Assembly (NCBI GenBank): GCA_007694055.1
Contig: RECK01000036.1
Span: 1 to 47,973 of the forward strand
Reading direction: 5' to 3'
Source: Wenzhouxiangella sp.
Lineage (GTDB): Bacteria > Pseudomonadota > Gammaproteobacteria > Xanthomonadales > Wenzhouxiangellaceae
Length of the DNA stretch: 47,973 bases
Positions 1-8,816 of the stretch are shown here, piece by piece. How positions within the stretch are numbered: the first letter of the stretch is position 1; every line of letters starts with the position of its first letter. The notes below the pieces were generated by a model. That model was not told where the DNA came from. It saw nothing but the letters and a program-made list of their open reading frames with translations, and searched no databases. The position numbers and the translations under genes were made by a program.

Positions 1-55
1 TGACGCCCAGCTGCTCGATGACGATTTTCTTGACGCGTTCTTCAATGCTGCTCAT
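1..55 (-). CDS. acpP: Acyl carrier protein, N-terminal fragment (cut by window edge)
   Basis: Only the first 18 codons are present, reading MSSIEERVKKIVIEQLGV, the typical AcpP N-terminus (helix I). The serine that carries phosphopantetheine lies outside the window. AcpP carries growing acyl chains in type II fatty acid synthesis in the cytoplasm. It is last in the yceD-rpmF-plsX-fabHDG-acpP order, as in most gammaproteobacteria. A good ribosome binding site (AGAGGAAA) precedes the ATG at position 55. A 159-base gap from fabG, with a promoter-like sequence, suggests acpP is also transcribed on its own. Confidence 0.95.
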   Translation of the reverse strand, partial: MSSIEERVKKIVIEQLGV

Positions 56-94
56 TGTTGCTTTTCCTCTAGAAGGGTTTTTCAAAGCCGCCAC

Positions 95-123
95 ATTGTA
101 GTGAACTCCAGACGGCTTCGCCA
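95..123 (-). promoter_or_regulatory. Candidate acpP promoter
   Basis: On the minus strand TGGCGA (118-123) and TACAAT (95-100) are separated by 17 bases, a weak -35 with a good -10. Transcription would begin near 88, giving a leader of about 33 bases. The -10 is flanked by an AAGCCG/CGGCTT inverted repeat (85-90 and 113-118). An AT-rich stretch at about 167-205 lies upstream and could act as an UP element. This is pattern recognition only. Confidence 0.45.
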
Positions 124-214
124 GTTGGAAAACGAAGCAGGCAGATGGCCCTTTTGCTTCCCGAAGTTAATAAAAATTATATTTATTGGTATGTTATAGA
201 CTGTTCATGACAAA

Positions 215-964
215 TCATGTCATATACATGCCGCCATTGACATGCAAGGTCTGACCGGTGATGTAAGCACCACCAGCGCCCGCGAGGAAGCCAACGCAGG
301 CCGCAATGTCCTCCGGCTTGCCCAGTCGTCCGAGGGGAATTGTACCCTTTAGGCGGTCGCGCTGTGCTTCGTCAAGCGCGCGGGTCATGTCGGTATCGAT
401 AAATCCCGGGGCAATCACGTTGGCAGTGATGCCGCGACTGCCCAGCTCATGGGCGATTGCGCGTGAAAAACCGGCCAGGCCGGCCTTGGCTGCACAGTAG
501 TTGGCCTGGCCCGGATTGCCGGCATAGCCGACCACCGAAGAAATGCCGATGATGCGCCCGAAGCGAGCCTTGAGCATGCCGCGCAGGCAGGCCCGGGTCA
601 TCCGCATGGCACCACGCAAGTTGGTATCCATGACTTCATCCCAGTCGTCGTCTTTCAGCCGCATCAGCAGTTGATCCCGGGTGATGGCGGCATTGTTGAC
701 CAGGATGCCGATGGGTCCGGCCTGGGCGCTGACCTGTTCAACGGTGGACGTAATGGCCTCAGCGTCAGTGACATCCAGAACCAGGCCTCGGCCCTCGCCC
801 AGTGTCTGGCTGATGCGCTCGGCTCCGGCTGCGGAAGTCGCGGTTCCGAATACCTCGGCACCCAGCTCCTTCAGCCACAGCGCGGTGGCCTGGCCGATAC
901 CCCGGCTGGCGCCGGTGATCAGTGCGTTGCGACCATCGAGGCGAAAGCTGTCATTGGCGGTCAT
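215..964 (-). CDS. fabG: 3-oxoacyl-[acyl-carrier-protein] reductase FabG
   Basis: A 249-residue short-chain dehydrogenase. FabG reduces 3-oxoacyl-ACP to 3-hydroxyacyl-ACP with NADPH in fatty acid elongation. The cofactor motif TGASRGIG is at about 17-24, NNAA at 90-93, the catalytic serine in GISSVVG near 142, and the YCAAK pair at Tyr156 and Lys160. The C-terminus (HVNGGMYMT) is typical of FabG. The track ORF begins further upstream, but the ATG at 964 is chosen because it overlaps the fabD stop in an ATGA and gives the usual length. It lies between fabD and acpP, so it is the housekeeping FabG. Confidence 0.97.
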   Translation of the reverse strand: MTANDSFRLDGRNALITGASRGIGQATALWLKELGAEVFGTATSAAGAERISQTLGEGRGLVLDVTDAEAITSTVEQVSAQAGPIGILVNNAAITRDQLLMRLKDDDWDEVMDTNLRGAMRMTRACLRGMLKARFGRIIGISSVVGYAGNPGQANYCAAKAGLAGFSRAIAHELGSRGITANVIAPGFIDTDMTRALDEAQRDRLKGTIPLGRLGKPEDIAACVGFLAGAGGAYITGQTLHVNGGMYMT

Positions 965-1908
965 GGCTTGGTTCCTTTGAGCTCGTTGAAGGCCGAATCG
1001 ATCAGATCGGGCTGGTCCAGCGGCATCCATTTCACGCTTCGATCAATGCGTCTGCCCAGTCCTGACAGCACGCGTCCGGGGCCGCATTCGGCCATCACGA
1101 GGATACCGCGTGCGGTGAGCGCTTGCACCGTTTCGGTCCAGCGTACCGGAGAGTACATCTGTGTCACCAGGCTCTGTCGAATCGCATCGGCTTGATCATG
1201 GCTGTCGACGTCGACGTTGTGGATGACAGGAATGCCCGGCGCGTGAATTTCCACATCGGCCAGGATGTGGGCCAGGGATTCGGCAGCCGAGCGCATCAGC
1301 GGGCTGTGCGACGGCACGCTTACCGGCAGAATCATGGCGCGCTTGGCTCCGGCATCGCGGCACTTGTGCATCGCCCGCTCGACCGCTGCCGAGTCGCCTG
1401 CGATGACTATCTGTCCGGGGGAGTTGTAGTTTGCAGGCGTTACAACCTGGCCCTCGGCCGCCTCACGGCAGATCGCCGCGACCACCTCGTCGTCCAGACC
1501 CAACACCGCAGCCATGGCACCATCACCCTCGGGAACGGCCTCCTGCATCAGTCTGCCGCGCTCGGCGACCACGCGCACGGCGTCTTCGAAAGCGAGCGCA
1601 CCCGCCGCAACCAGGGCCGTGTATTCACCCAGGCTGTGTCCTGCCATGGCCGCCGGCACAGGGCCATCCAGGGCCTGCCAGACGCGCCAGACGGCAACAC
1701 CTCCGGCGAGCATGGCGGGCTGGGTCAGTTCCGTGCGATTGAGGTTCTCGGCCGGGCCCTCACTGATCAGTTGCCACAGATCGACAGCCAGGACCTGCCC
1801 GGCCTGCTCAAAGGTTTCCTGCACCTGTGGATGGACGCTGGCCAGTTCAGCCAGCATGCCGACCGACTGCGAACCCTGGCCGGGAAACAGCAAGGCTAGT
1901 TCAGACAT
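961..1908 (-). CDS. fabD: Malonyl-CoA:ACP transacylase FabD
   Basis: A 315-residue protein that moves malonyl from CoA to ACP, supplying extender units for fatty acid synthesis. The N-terminal LLFPGQGSQ, the nucleophile elbow GHSLGE (Ser92) and the catalytic histidine in VPSHSPLM (His201) are all present. The ATG at 1908 (MSELALLF) fits the family better than the ATG at 1920. Its stop overlaps the fabG start by four bases, suggesting translational coupling. A 108-base gap separates it from fabH; I saw no convincing promoter or terminator in it. Confidence 0.97.
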   Translation of the reverse strand: MSELALLFPGQGSQSVGMLAELASVHPQVQETFEQAGQVLAVDLWQLISEGPAENLNRTELTQPAMLAGGVAVWRVWQALDGPVPAAMAGHSLGEYTALVAAGALAFEDAVRVVAERGRLMQEAVPEGDGAMAAVLGLDDEVVAAICREAAEGQVVTPANYNSPGQIVIAGDSAAVERAMHKCRDAGAKRAMILPVSVPSHSPLMRSAAESLAHILADVEIHAPGIPVIHNVDVDSHDQADAIRQSLVTQMYSPVRWTETVQALTARGILVMAECGPGRVLSGLGRRIDRSVKWMPLDQPDLIDSAFNELKGTKP

Positions 1909-2016
1909 GATCCCTCGCATATGATTTGCTAAACGCTTGATGAAAAGAGACAGATGAGACGATCTTCGTGACGATGCGGAATGCTTCGGCGTTGATCGAA
2001 GGCGATCTGCGACCGG

Positions 2017-2982
2017 TCAGTAAACGACCAGGGCTGCACCCCAGGTGAAACCGCCACCGAAGGCCTCCAACAGCAGCTTCTCGCCGCGCTGGACTCGACC
2101 GGAACGAATGGCGTGGTCGAGTGCCAGCGGCACCGAGGCCGCCGAGGTATTGCCATGTTTGTCGACAGTCACGATGACCTGGTCCATGGACATTTGCAGT
2201 TTCTTCGCGGTGGCCTTGATGATGCGCAGGTTGGCCTGGTGCGGAATCAGCCAGTCCAGGTCGCTCTTTTCCATCTGGTTGGCAGCCAGGGTTTCGTCGA
2301 CAATTCGCCCCAGCGTGTTGACTGCGACCTTGAACACTTCGTTGCCGCGCATGCTGACCCGCACGCCGCCGCCCTTCTCTGCCAGGAACCCGCGCGATAC
2401 GCCGACATCGGTTTTGAGCAGATCGCCGTAACCACCGTTGGCGTGAATATGCGTGGAGAGAATCCCGGGCTCCTCATCGGCACACAGCACGGCGGCGCCA
2501 GCGCCGTCCCCAAACAGCACGCAGGTTCCGCGATCGTTCCAGTCGATCATGCGGGTCAGGGTTTCGGCACCGACAACCAGTACCCGCCGGGCCGTGCCTG
2601 CGCGGATGAACTGATCAGCCACGGACATGGCGTAGATGAAACCCGAGCAGGCGGCATTGACGTCGAATGCGCCGCATTCCCCGAGTCCGAGCCGATATTG
2701 CAGCAAGCAGGCAGTGGACGGAAAAATCACGTCCGGGGTGGTGGTGCCGACGATCAGCAAATCGATATCAGCGGGCTTGAGGCCAGCGGCATCCAGGGCC
2801 CGCAGGGCGGCCTGCTCGGCCAGATCACAAGTGGTCTGGCCCTCGGCAGCGACCCGCCGTTCGCAGATGCCGGTGCGCTCGCGAATCCACTGGTCGGAGG
2901 TGTCGACCATGGATTCGAGTTCCTGGTTGGTCAGCACCCGTTCGGGCAAATAACTTCCGGTCCCGGCAATTCGCGCATACAT
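2017..2982 (-). CDS. fabH: 3-oxoacyl-ACP synthase III FabH
   Basis: A 321-residue ketoacyl-ACP synthase III that starts fatty acid synthesis by condensing acetyl-CoA (or another acyl-CoA) with malonyl-ACP. The Cys-His-Asn triad is visible: Cys112 in AACSG, His248 in IPHQAN and Asn278 in HGNTSAAS. The ORF in the track runs 53 codons too far upstream; the ATG at 2982 (MYARIAGTG) matches the family N-terminus. It follows plsX after 59 bases on the same strand, as in E. coli. Substrate chain length cannot be read from the sequence. Confidence 0.97.
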   Translation of the reverse strand: MYARIAGTGSYLPERVLTNQELESMVDTSDQWIRERTGICERRVAAEGQTTCDLAEQAALRALDAAGLKPADIDLLIVGTTTPDVIFPSTACLLQYRLGLGECGAFDVNAACSGFIYAMSVADQFIRAGTARRVLVVGAETLTRMIDWNDRGTCVLFGDGAGAAVLCADEEPGILSTHIHANGGYGDLLKTDVGVSRGFLAEKGGGVRVSMRGNEVFKVAVNTLGRIVDETLAANQMEKSDLDWLIPHQANLRIIKATAKKLQMSMDQVIVTVDKHGNTSAASVPLALDHAIRSGRVQRGEKLLLEAFGGGFTWGAALVVY

Positions 2983-3041
2983 TCCGGTATGACTCCCGTT
3001 TGAATTGGTCTTGTTCTCGATGTCAAGCCGCTTCGGGCCGA

Positions 3042-4037
3042 TTAGTACCCGGCCAGAAGCTGTCGTTCCAGGCAATCCACCAGATTTTTCCGCGCTTCCA
3101 GCGCGGCAAGCTCCAGGGCCCGGGCGAATCCACGGCTGCAAGTGCCGCCGTGGCTCTTGATAACCGTTCCCCGCACGCCCAGCATTGGCGCCCCATTATG
3201 CCGCGCCGGATCAAGGCTGTCATGCAGTCGCTTAAGACGCCTGCGGGCCAGCAGGCCACAGAAGCTGCCGCGAAACTCGGCCTGCAGCGAGGCGAACAGC
3301 AGCTTGATCGAACCTTCGGCGCTCTTGAGCAACACGTTGCCGGCAAAACCATCACAGACCACGAGGTCGACGGTGCCGCTGAAGACCTGATCGGCCTCGA
3401 TAAAGCCGGCGTAATCCAGAGCGCTGTCCTCATCGATCAGTCGGGCGGCCTCGCGAATCACGTCTGGCCCCTTGCCGGGCTCCGTGCCGACATTGAGCAG
3501 ACCGATCGTGGGCGCCTTGCCTTCAAGCACCTGGCAGGTGACATGACCAAGCTGGGCGAATTCCAGCAGGCGGCGGGCGTCAACGTGAATGTTGGCGCCA
3601 AGATCAAGCATCCATACCGGATGTGTCAGGGTCGGAATGGCTGCCATCAGCGCTGGACGTTCGACGCCAGGCAAAGTGCCAAGCAGATGGCGGGACAAGG
3701 CCATCAGGGCGCCCGTGCTGCCACCGCTGACCACCGCATCTGCCTGGCCCTCCCGGACCAGTTCCAGTGCCTGCCACATGGTGCTGCCCTGGCCACGACG
3801 AATGGCGCCGGCGGCGTTCATGTCTGCCGGCAGCGCGTGTTCACAGACCCGGACTTCCACCCGCTCACTGGCCAGTCGAGAGGACAGGCCAGCGGCCTGA
3901 TCCGGATCGGCCAGCAACACGAAACCAAGATCCGCATGACCGGCCAGAACCTGTTCTACGGCATCGGATATCACTGCCGCACCGCCATCGGTGCCCGCGG
4001 CATCGACGGCAATTCGAACCCGAGTGGCCTCGGTCAT
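3042..4037 (-). CDS. plsX: Phosphate acyltransferase PlsX, with divergent glycine motifs
   Basis: A 331-residue homologue of PlsX, which makes acyl-phosphate from acyl-ACP and phosphate for PlsY in phospholipid synthesis. It has ERPAL, LDLGAN, VCDGF(A/T)GNVLLK and GTVIKSHG in order, and sits between rpmF and fabH, the standard place. Two usually conserved stretches are altered. The N-terminal DxMGGD reads DAAGTDGG, and SAGNTGALM reads SGGSTGALM. Family and position are secure; full catalytic competence is only inferred. The ATG at 4037 is 13 bases after the rpmF stop. Confidence 0.93.
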   Translation of the reverse strand: MTEATRVRIAVDAAGTDGGAAVISDAVEQVLAGHADLGFVLLADPDQAAGLSSRLASERVEVRVCEHALPADMNAAGAIRRGQGSTMWQALELVREGQADAVVSGGSTGALMALSRHLLGTLPGVERPALMAAIPTLTHPVWMLDLGANIHVDARRLLEFAQLGHVTCQVLEGKAPTIGLLNVGTEPGKGPDVIREAARLIDEDSALDYAGFIEADQVFSGTVDLVVCDGFAGNVLLKSAEGSIKLLFASLQAEFRGSFCGLLARRRLKRLHDSLDPARHNGAPMLGVRGTVIKSHGGTCSRGFARALELAALEARKNLVDCLERQLLAGY

Positions 4038-4050
4038 GGATCAGGACAGG

Positions 4051-4260
4051 TCAGCCCTGGACTTCGTCTTCTTCTTCTTCGATTTCCGGCGCCACCTCGA
4101 TGACCTGACGGCCCCGGTAGAAGCCTTCCGGCGAAACGTGATGACGGCGATGGGTTTCGCCGGTTGCCGCCTCTTCCGACAGGGTCGGCGCAGACAAGCT
4201 GTCGTGCGAGCGGCGCATGCCGCGCTTCGACGGGGTTTTTCGGTTCTTTTGAACAGCCAT
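4051..4260 (-). CDS. rpmF: 50S ribosomal protein L32 with acidic C-terminal tail
   Basis: A 69-residue L32 starting [20 protein letters not shown], followed by RRHH and GFYRGRQV, the family hallmarks. It lacks the zinc-binding cysteines found in some L32 forms. The usual protein has about 57 residues; this one continues into an acidic tail ([14 protein letters not shown]) encoded by an in-frame run of GAA codons. The track ORF starts two codons early; the ATG at 4260 is the conserved start. It sits 23 bases after yceD and 13 before plsX, the standard yceD-rpmF-plsX arrangement, probably one transcript. Confidence 0.96.
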   Translation of the reverse strand: MAVQKNRKTPSKRGMRRSHDSLSAPTLSEEAATGETHRRHHVSPEGFYRGRQVIEVAPEIEEEEDEVQG

Positions 4261-4283
4261 GATCAATACTCCAGGACAATCGA

Positions 4284-4790
4284 CTAAGTTTCGCGTTTCT
4301 TTCTCAATTCGGCCAGGCCTTCGAACGGCCGATGGGTATCTTCTTCCACCGCTGCGGCCTGGCCGACCGGGCTTGATGCCGGATCAACCGGAACCAGGGG
4401 CAGGCTCAGCAACACCTCTTCCTCGACCAGTGAAGCCAGCTCCAGGCGCTGGTCCGGACACAGCACCGGCTCGTAGTCATCCGGCAGCCCGGCCACGTCA
4501 TCTTCGCTGGCAACCACACCGATCACGGATCGGCTCTCAAGCGGCTGCTCGAAGGTGCCAAGTGTTCTCTGGCAGCGCATCGGAACACTGCCCTTGATCT
4601 CCACATCCACCCTGACCTGGCCCTGCTCATTGAGGGAAAAGGCCAGAACGAATTGAATCTCGTTCGTGCCGCCCGTCTCGACCAGATCCTCGACACGTGG
4701 CATTCTTGCCAGCGGCATGGTTCCGGCAAACTCGCGGCGGGCCGAGGCGGCTCGTTCCGGATTCACCCAATCGGGAAAGTCTCGCGACAT
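4284..4790 (-). CDS. yceD: YceD/DUF177 family protein (23S rRNA accumulation protein)
   Basis: A 168-residue DUF177 protein. The family is needed for normal 23S rRNA levels in E. coli and is nearly always next to rpmF. Visible features are the N-terminal [11 protein letters not shown], the central [16 protein letters not shown], the acidic [10 protein letters not shown] and the [15 protein letters not shown] stretch that matches E. coli YceD (VEDEIILALPVVPV). Only one of the paired central cysteines is present. It is the first gene of the lipid cluster, and a near-consensus -10 lies about 10 bases before the ATG, so the mRNA may have almost no leader. Confidence 0.9.
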   Translation of the reverse strand: MSRDFPDWVNPERAASARREFAGTMPLARMPRVEDLVETGGTNEIQFVLAFSLNEQGQVRVDVEIKGSVPMRCQRTLGTFEQPLESRSVIGVVASEDDVAGLPDDYEPVLCPDQRLELASLVEEEVLLSLPLVPVDPASSPVGQAAAVEEDTHRPFEGLAELRKKRET

Positions 4791-4799
4791 AAGCCGGCC

Positions 4800-4829
4800 A
4801 TTATATCATTGGGAGTTGATAATCCACAA
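4800..4829 (-). promoter_or_regulatory. Candidate promoter of the yceD-rpmF-plsX-fab cluster
   Basis: On the minus strand TTGTGG (4824-4829), an 18-base spacer and a consensus TATAAT (4800-4805). Initiation about 7 bases downstream falls near 4793, only about 3 bases before the yceD ATG at 4790. This is the best sigma-70-type -10 in the yceD/maf divergent gap. Confidence 0.6.
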
Positions 4830-4869
4830 TCACCCAGACGTCATTCGCCTGGACAATCAGGGAGCATGC

Positions 4870-5451
4870 ATGCCGCGATTGATTCTCGCCTCCGGATCGG
4901 TATATCGGCGCCAGATGCTGGCCCGGCTCGGCATCCCGTTCGAGGTCATGGCAGCCGACATCGACGAAACCGCCCGACCCGATGAAGGCGGGCAGGCGCT
5001 GGCGCAACGGCTCAGCCTTGAAAAGGCCAACAAGGTGGCGGCAATGGACCGGGATGCCGTCGTCATCGGCGCCGATCAGGTGGCAGAGTGCCGGGGACGT
5101 TTGCTTGGGAAGCCGGGGACAATCGAGCGTGCGCGCGAGCAGCTGGCCTTTGTCAGCGGCCACACCGTCGTTTTCCACAGCGCCATGGCCATGGTCAGCG
5201 GCGAGCGCTGCCTGCAAGCCGTCGTCCCGACCACCCTGCGGATGCGGCAGCTGACTGAACAGCGGATCGCGGCCTACGTCGAGCGTGACAAGCCACTGGA
5301 CTGCGCCGGCGCCATGCGCAGCGAATCCCTGGGCGTGGCCCTGGTCGATGCCATGGCAAGCGACGACGCCACAGCCTTGATCGGCTTGCCATTGATTCGC
5401 TGCGTGCAAATGCTCGAGTCCTTCGGAATCGACTGCCTGGAATCCCAGTAG
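4870..5451 (+). CDS. yceF: Maf/YceF-type nucleoside triphosphate pyrophosphatase
   Basis: A 193-residue Maf-fold protein. It begins MPRLILASGSVYRRQML, the Maf signature, followed by DIDETARPDE, the catalytic region IGADQV and KPGTIERAREQL. The C-terminal CAGAMRSESLG...LIGLPLIRCVQML resembles E. coli YceF (7-methyl-GTP pyrophosphatase) more than YhdE or canonical Maf. Adjacency to yceD-rpmF, though divergent, also fits YceF. The family hydrolyses non-canonical NTPs to NMP and pyrophosphate. The ATG at 4870 follows an AGGGAG ribosome binding site; the longer track ORF runs back into yceD. Confidence 0.9.
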   Translation: MPRLILASGSVYRRQMLARLGIPFEVMAADIDETARPDEGGQALAQRLSLEKANKVAAMDRDAVVIGADQVAECRGRLLGKPGTIERAREQLAFVSGHTVVFHSAMAMVSGERCLQAVVPTTLRMRQLTEQRIAAYVERDKPLDCAGAMRSESLGVALVDAMASDDATALIGLPLIRCVQMLESFGIDCLESQ

Positions 5452-5501
5452 TGATAAACTCCATGGATATCACCATACGCACCTGAATGGAGTAAACCTG
5501 C

Positions 5502-7502
5502 ATGGCCTCGGAATCTGCCGGCACAAATGGCTGGAAGCACTGGCGCCTGGACACCGATATTGACAATATCGCCTGGCTCTACATCGACCGCAGCGACGAG
5601 AAAGTAAACAGTCTCGGCACCGAAGTGCTGTCGGAGTTTGAACAGATCATTGCCCGGCTGGAAAGCGACAAGCCAACCGGACTGGTCCTGATGTCGGGAA
5701 AACGACGCAACTTCATCGTTGGCGCCGACGTTCGCGAGTTCGATGCCACCGACAAGGTGTCGGAACTCGAAGAGAATGTGCGCAAGGTGCATGGTCTGTT
5801 CCAGCGGGTAGAAGACCTGCCCTTCCCCACCGTGGTGGCCTTCGAGGGCTACTGTCTCGGCGGTGGCCTGGAATTGTCGCTTTGCTTCGACTGGCGGATC
5901 GCCCTGGATGCCGATCACACGCGGGTCGGCTTCCCCGAAGTCAACCTGGGCATTTATCCCGGCTTCGGCGGCTCCGGTCGCTCGATCACCGCCATGGGCG
6001 GACTCAACGCCATGCAGATCATGCTGACCGGCAAGATGCTGCGGGCGCGGCCGGCGCGAGGCATGGGGCTGATCAACCAGACCGTCGACAAGCATGGTTC
6101 GCTGCGCTGGGCCGCCCGCAACGCGGTACTGAAGAAAAAGCGGGCCGGCAAGCCGCCGCTCAAGGCGCGCCTGACCACGCTCGGGCCGGTAAGGAAGTTC
6201 CTGGCCGGCCAGATGCGCAAGCAGGTGGCGCGCAAGGCGCGCAAGGAGCATTACCCCGCGCCCTATGAATTGATTGACGCCTTCGAGGCCTGCGGCAATT
6301 CGCAGGCGGCCATGATCCGGGCCGAGGGCGACAAGGTGCCACGGCTGCTTGCCGGCGACACCTCGCGCAATCTGCGCCGGGTTTTCCGACTCATGGAAGA
6401 ACTCAAGGCCCAGGGCAAGCGCAGCGACTTCAAGGCCCGGCGGGTGCATGTTATTGGCGCCGGCGTCATGGGTGGCGACATTGCGGCCTGGTGTGCGGTG
6501 CGTGGCCTGGAGGTGACCCTTCAGGACCGCGAGATGAAGTACATCGAGCCGGCCCTGAAACGCGCCAGGAGCCTGTTCAAGCGACGTCTCAAGAAACCCG
6601 AGGCGGTGGCTGCGGCGCAAACGCGCCTGGTTGCTGATGTCGAGGGCAAGGGTGTCAAGCGCGCCGACGTCATCATCGAGGCCATCTTCGAAAACCGCGA
6701 TGCCAAGCGCGAGCTATTCGAGAAACTCAAGCCCGATCTGCAGGCGCATACGCTGGTTGCCACCAATACCTCGGCCATTCCGCTGGCAGAACTGTCGGAT
6801 GTGTTCGACGACCCCAGCCGTTTGATCGGCCTGCATTTCTTCAACCCGGTTGCGCAAATGCCACTGGTCGAAATCGTTTATGACAAGCAATCCGACCCGG
6901 ACCGGGTCAATGACGGTTCCAGCTTCGCCACCCAGATCGGCAAGTACGCCCTGCCGGTCACATCCACGCCTGGTTTCCTGGTCAACCGGGTGCTCGCGCC
7001 CTACATGCGCAACGCCATGGCCCTGCACCGCGAGGGTGTGCCGCGCGAAGCCATCGACAAGGCCGCCGAGCAATTCGGCATGCCGATGGGACCGGTCGAG
7101 CTGGCCGACACCGTCGGCCTCGATGTCGGCCTTGGCGTGATCGATACGCTTATGGGCGAGGCTGCCGGTGAAGACCGGAAAGTGCTGGAGGAAATGGTCA
7201 AGGCCGGCAAGAAGGGCAAGAAGACCGGTGAGGGTTTCTACCGCTGGAAAAAGGGCAAGCCGCAGCGCGACCCCAAGGCCCACGAGGGCCACGACCTGGA
7301 CGAACTGGCCGCAAAGCTCATGCAGCCCTACTTTGATGAATGCAAGGCCTGCCTCGCTGACGAGGTGGTTGAATCGGCCGATCTGCTGGATGCCGGCATG
7401 ATTTTCGGCACCGGCTTCGCACCGTTCCGCGGTGGTCCCCTGCATTACCTGGAATCACGTGACGGTGAAGCCGGCACGGTTGACGAAAAGGAGTCTTCCT
7501 GA
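5502..7502 (+). CDS. Fatty acid oxidation complex alpha subunit (enoyl-CoA hydratase / 3-hydroxyacyl-CoA dehydrogenase)
   Basis: A 666-residue bifunctional beta-oxidation enzyme. The N-terminal crotonase half carries GADVREF, EGYCLGGGLELSL and GFPEVNLGIYPGFGG, including both expected catalytic glutamates. The C-terminal dehydrogenase half starts at VHVIGAGVMGGDIA (NAD-binding) and has ATNTSAIPL, LHFFNPV and GFLVNRVLAPY. It hydrates enoyl-CoA and oxidises the 3-hydroxyacyl-CoA. It is shorter than E. coli FadB or FadJ (about 715-730 residues). GGAG lies 9 bases before the ATG. Its stop overlaps the thiolase start by one base (TGATG), so the two subunits are probably coupled. FadB-like and FadJ-like cannot be separated here. 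Confidence 0.93.
   Translation: MASESAGTNGWKHWRLDTDIDNIAWLYIDRSDEKVNSLGTEVLSEFEQIIARLESDKPTGLVLMSGKRRNFIVGADVREFDATDKVSELEENVRKVHGLFQRVEDLPFPTVVAFEGYCLGGGLELSLCFDWRIALDADHTRVGFPEVNLGIYPGFGGSGRSITAMGGLNAMQIMLTGKMLRARPARGMGLINQTVDKHGSLRWAARNAVLKKKRAGKPPLKARLTTLGPVRKFLAGQMRKQVARKARKEHYPAPYELIDAFEACGNSQAAMIRAEGDKVPRLLAGDTSRNLRRVFRLMEELKAQGKRSDFKARRVHVIGAGVMGGDIAAWCAVRGLEVTLQDREMKYIEPALKRARSLFKRRLKKPEAVAAAQTRLVADVEGKGVKRADVIIEAIFENRDAKRELFEKLKPDLQAHTLVATNTSAIPLAELSDVFDDPSRLIGLHFFNPVAQMPLVEIVYDKQSDPDRVNDGSSFATQIGKYALPVTSTPGFLVNRVLAPYMRNAMALHREGVPREAIDKAAEQFGMPMGPVELADTVGLDVGLGVIDTLMGEAAGEDRKVLEEMVKAGKKGKKTGEGFYRWKKGKPQRDPKAHEGHDLDELAAKLMQPYFDECKACLADEVVESADLLDAGMIFGTGFAPFRGGPLHYLESRDGEAGTVDEKESS
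5555..5571. repeat. Perfect 17-nt dyad early in the fadB-like gene
   Basis: CGATATTGACAATATCG has 8-base perfect arms around one central A, about 55 bases into the coding region. It looks like an operator half-site pair, but a dyad of this size is expected about once by chance in a window this long, so regulation is unproven. Confidence 0.3.
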
Positions 7503-8782
7503 TGTCCGAGAACAACCTGCGCAAGATCGCCATCATCGGCGGCAGCCGCATTCCGTTCTGTCGCTCGAATTCGCTCTACGCCGACCAGACCAACCTGGAC
7601 ATGCTGGCCGCAGCCATTCAGGGCCTGGTGGATCGCTACGGGCTTGACGGCAAACAGCTGGACCAGGTTCTGGCCGGCGCGGTCACGACCCATTCCAAGG
7701 ACTGGAACCTGGCCCGCGAAGCCGTGCTTTCGACCACACTGTCACCGCTGACTTCCGCGATCACCATGCAGCAGGCCTGCGGCACCAGTCTTCAGGGCGC
7801 GCTGCTGGCCGGCGGACAGATCGCCAGCGGTCAGATCGAGTGCGCCATAGTCGGCGGCACCGATACGACCAGCGACGCACCGGTTGTGTTTCAGCGCCGC
7901 TTCGCGCAGCGCCTTATCAAGCTGTCTCGGGCACGATCATTTGGCCAGAAGCTCGGGGCGTTCAAGGGTTTTTCCTTCGGCGAACTGGCTCCGCAAGCAC
8001 CGCGCAACGCCGAGCCGCGCACCGGCCTGTCGATGGGCCAGCACTGCGAGCGCATGGCCAGGGAGTGGGAAATCAGCCGCGCCGATCAGGACGAGCTGGC
8101 GCTGGAAAGCCACCAGAAGGCGGCCGCGGCCTGGGAATCCGGCTTTTTCGATGACCTGGTGATACCGCACAGCGGTGTCATCCGTGACAACAACGTCCGC
8201 GCCGACAGTACGCTGGAAAAGCTCTCCAGCCTGAAGCCTGCTTTTGACCGCAAGACCGGCACATTGAGTGCGGGCAACTCGTCCAGCCTCACCGACGGAG
8301 CGGCTGCCGTTCTGCTGGCCTCGGAGGACTGGGCCAGGAAGCATGATCTTCCAGTCACCGCCTGGCTGACCTACGGTCGTACCGCTTCGGTCGATTACGT
8401 CAACAAGGACGAGGGGCTGCTGATGGCCCCGGCGGTGGCCGTGGCCGAAATGCTGACCAGGGCCGGTCTCAAGCTGCAGGATTTCGACTTTTACGAGATC
8501 CACGAGGCGTTCGCTGCCCAGGTGCTTTGCACGCTGAAAGCCTGGGAGTCGGAGCATTTCTGCCGCGACCGTCTCGGTCTGGACGGCGCCCTGGGCAGCA
8601 TTGATCGGTCGAAGATGAACGTCCGTGGCGGTTCAGTCGCGATTGGACATCCCTTCGCCGCCACCGGCGCGCGGATCCTGTCAACCCTGGCGGCCATTCT
8701 CGAAGAAGCCGGTTCGGGTCGCGGCCTGATCTCGATCTGCACCGCCGGCGGCATGGGCGTGAGCGCCATCGTCGAGCGCTGA
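7502..8782 (+). CDS. Acetyl-CoA C-acyltransferase (fatty acid oxidation beta subunit, FadI-like)
   Basis: A 426-residue thiolase cleaving 3-oxoacyl-CoA into acetyl-CoA and a shortened acyl-CoA, the last step of beta-oxidation. The nucleophile Cys93 is in QQACGTSLQG. The second active-site elements are EIHEAFAAQVLC, VRGGSVAIGHPFAATGAR (catalytic His) and the proton-transfer Cys in SICTAGGMG. Length and the N-terminal IGGSRIPFCRSNS resemble FadI and mitochondrial trifunctional beta subunits more than FadA (about 390 residues). It overlaps the alpha subunit gene by one base and ends 34 bases from the convergent dctM. Confidence 0.93.
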   Translation: MSENNLRKIAIIGGSRIPFCRSNSLYADQTNLDMLAAAIQGLVDRYGLDGKQLDQVLAGAVTTHSKDWNLAREAVLSTTLSPLTSAITMQQACGTSLQGALLAGGQIASGQIECAIVGGTDTTSDAPVVFQRRFAQRLIKLSRARSFGQKLGAFKGFSFGELAPQAPRNAEPRTGLSMGQHCERMAREWEISRADQDELALESHQKAAAAWESGFFDDLVIPHSGVIRDNNVRADSTLEKLSSLKPAFDRKTGTLSAGNSSSLTDGAAAVLLASEDWARKHDLPVTAWLTYGRTASVDYVNKDEGLLMAPAVAVAEMLTRAGLKLQDFDFYEIHEAFAAQVLCTLKAWESEHFCRDRLGLDGALGSIDRSKMNVRGGSVAIGHPFAATGARILSTLAAILEEAGSGRGLISICTAGGMGVSAIVER

Positions 8783-8793
8783 TAAAAGCGATC

Positions 8794-8811
8794 GCCCGGC
8801 GCTTGCTGGGC
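8794..8811. terminator. Weak hairpin between convergent thiolase and dctM genes
   Basis: GCCCGGC and GCTGGGC form a 7-bp stem with one G-U pair around a GCTT loop, in the 34-base gap between two converging genes. There is no T tract on either strand, so termination by this element is only a possibility. Confidence 0.25.
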
Positions 8812-8816
8812 CCGCC

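Noticed and set aside
5555-5571. Palindrome CGATATTGACAATATCG as a fatty-acid regulator operator
   Set aside because: Kept as a feature only. About one such dyad is expected by chance in this window, and it matches no operator I know.
5274-6620. 448-residue minus-strand ORF opposite the fadB-like gene
   Set aside because: Antisense of a crotonase domain with conserved catalytic glutamates; no promoter or ribosome binding site supports it.
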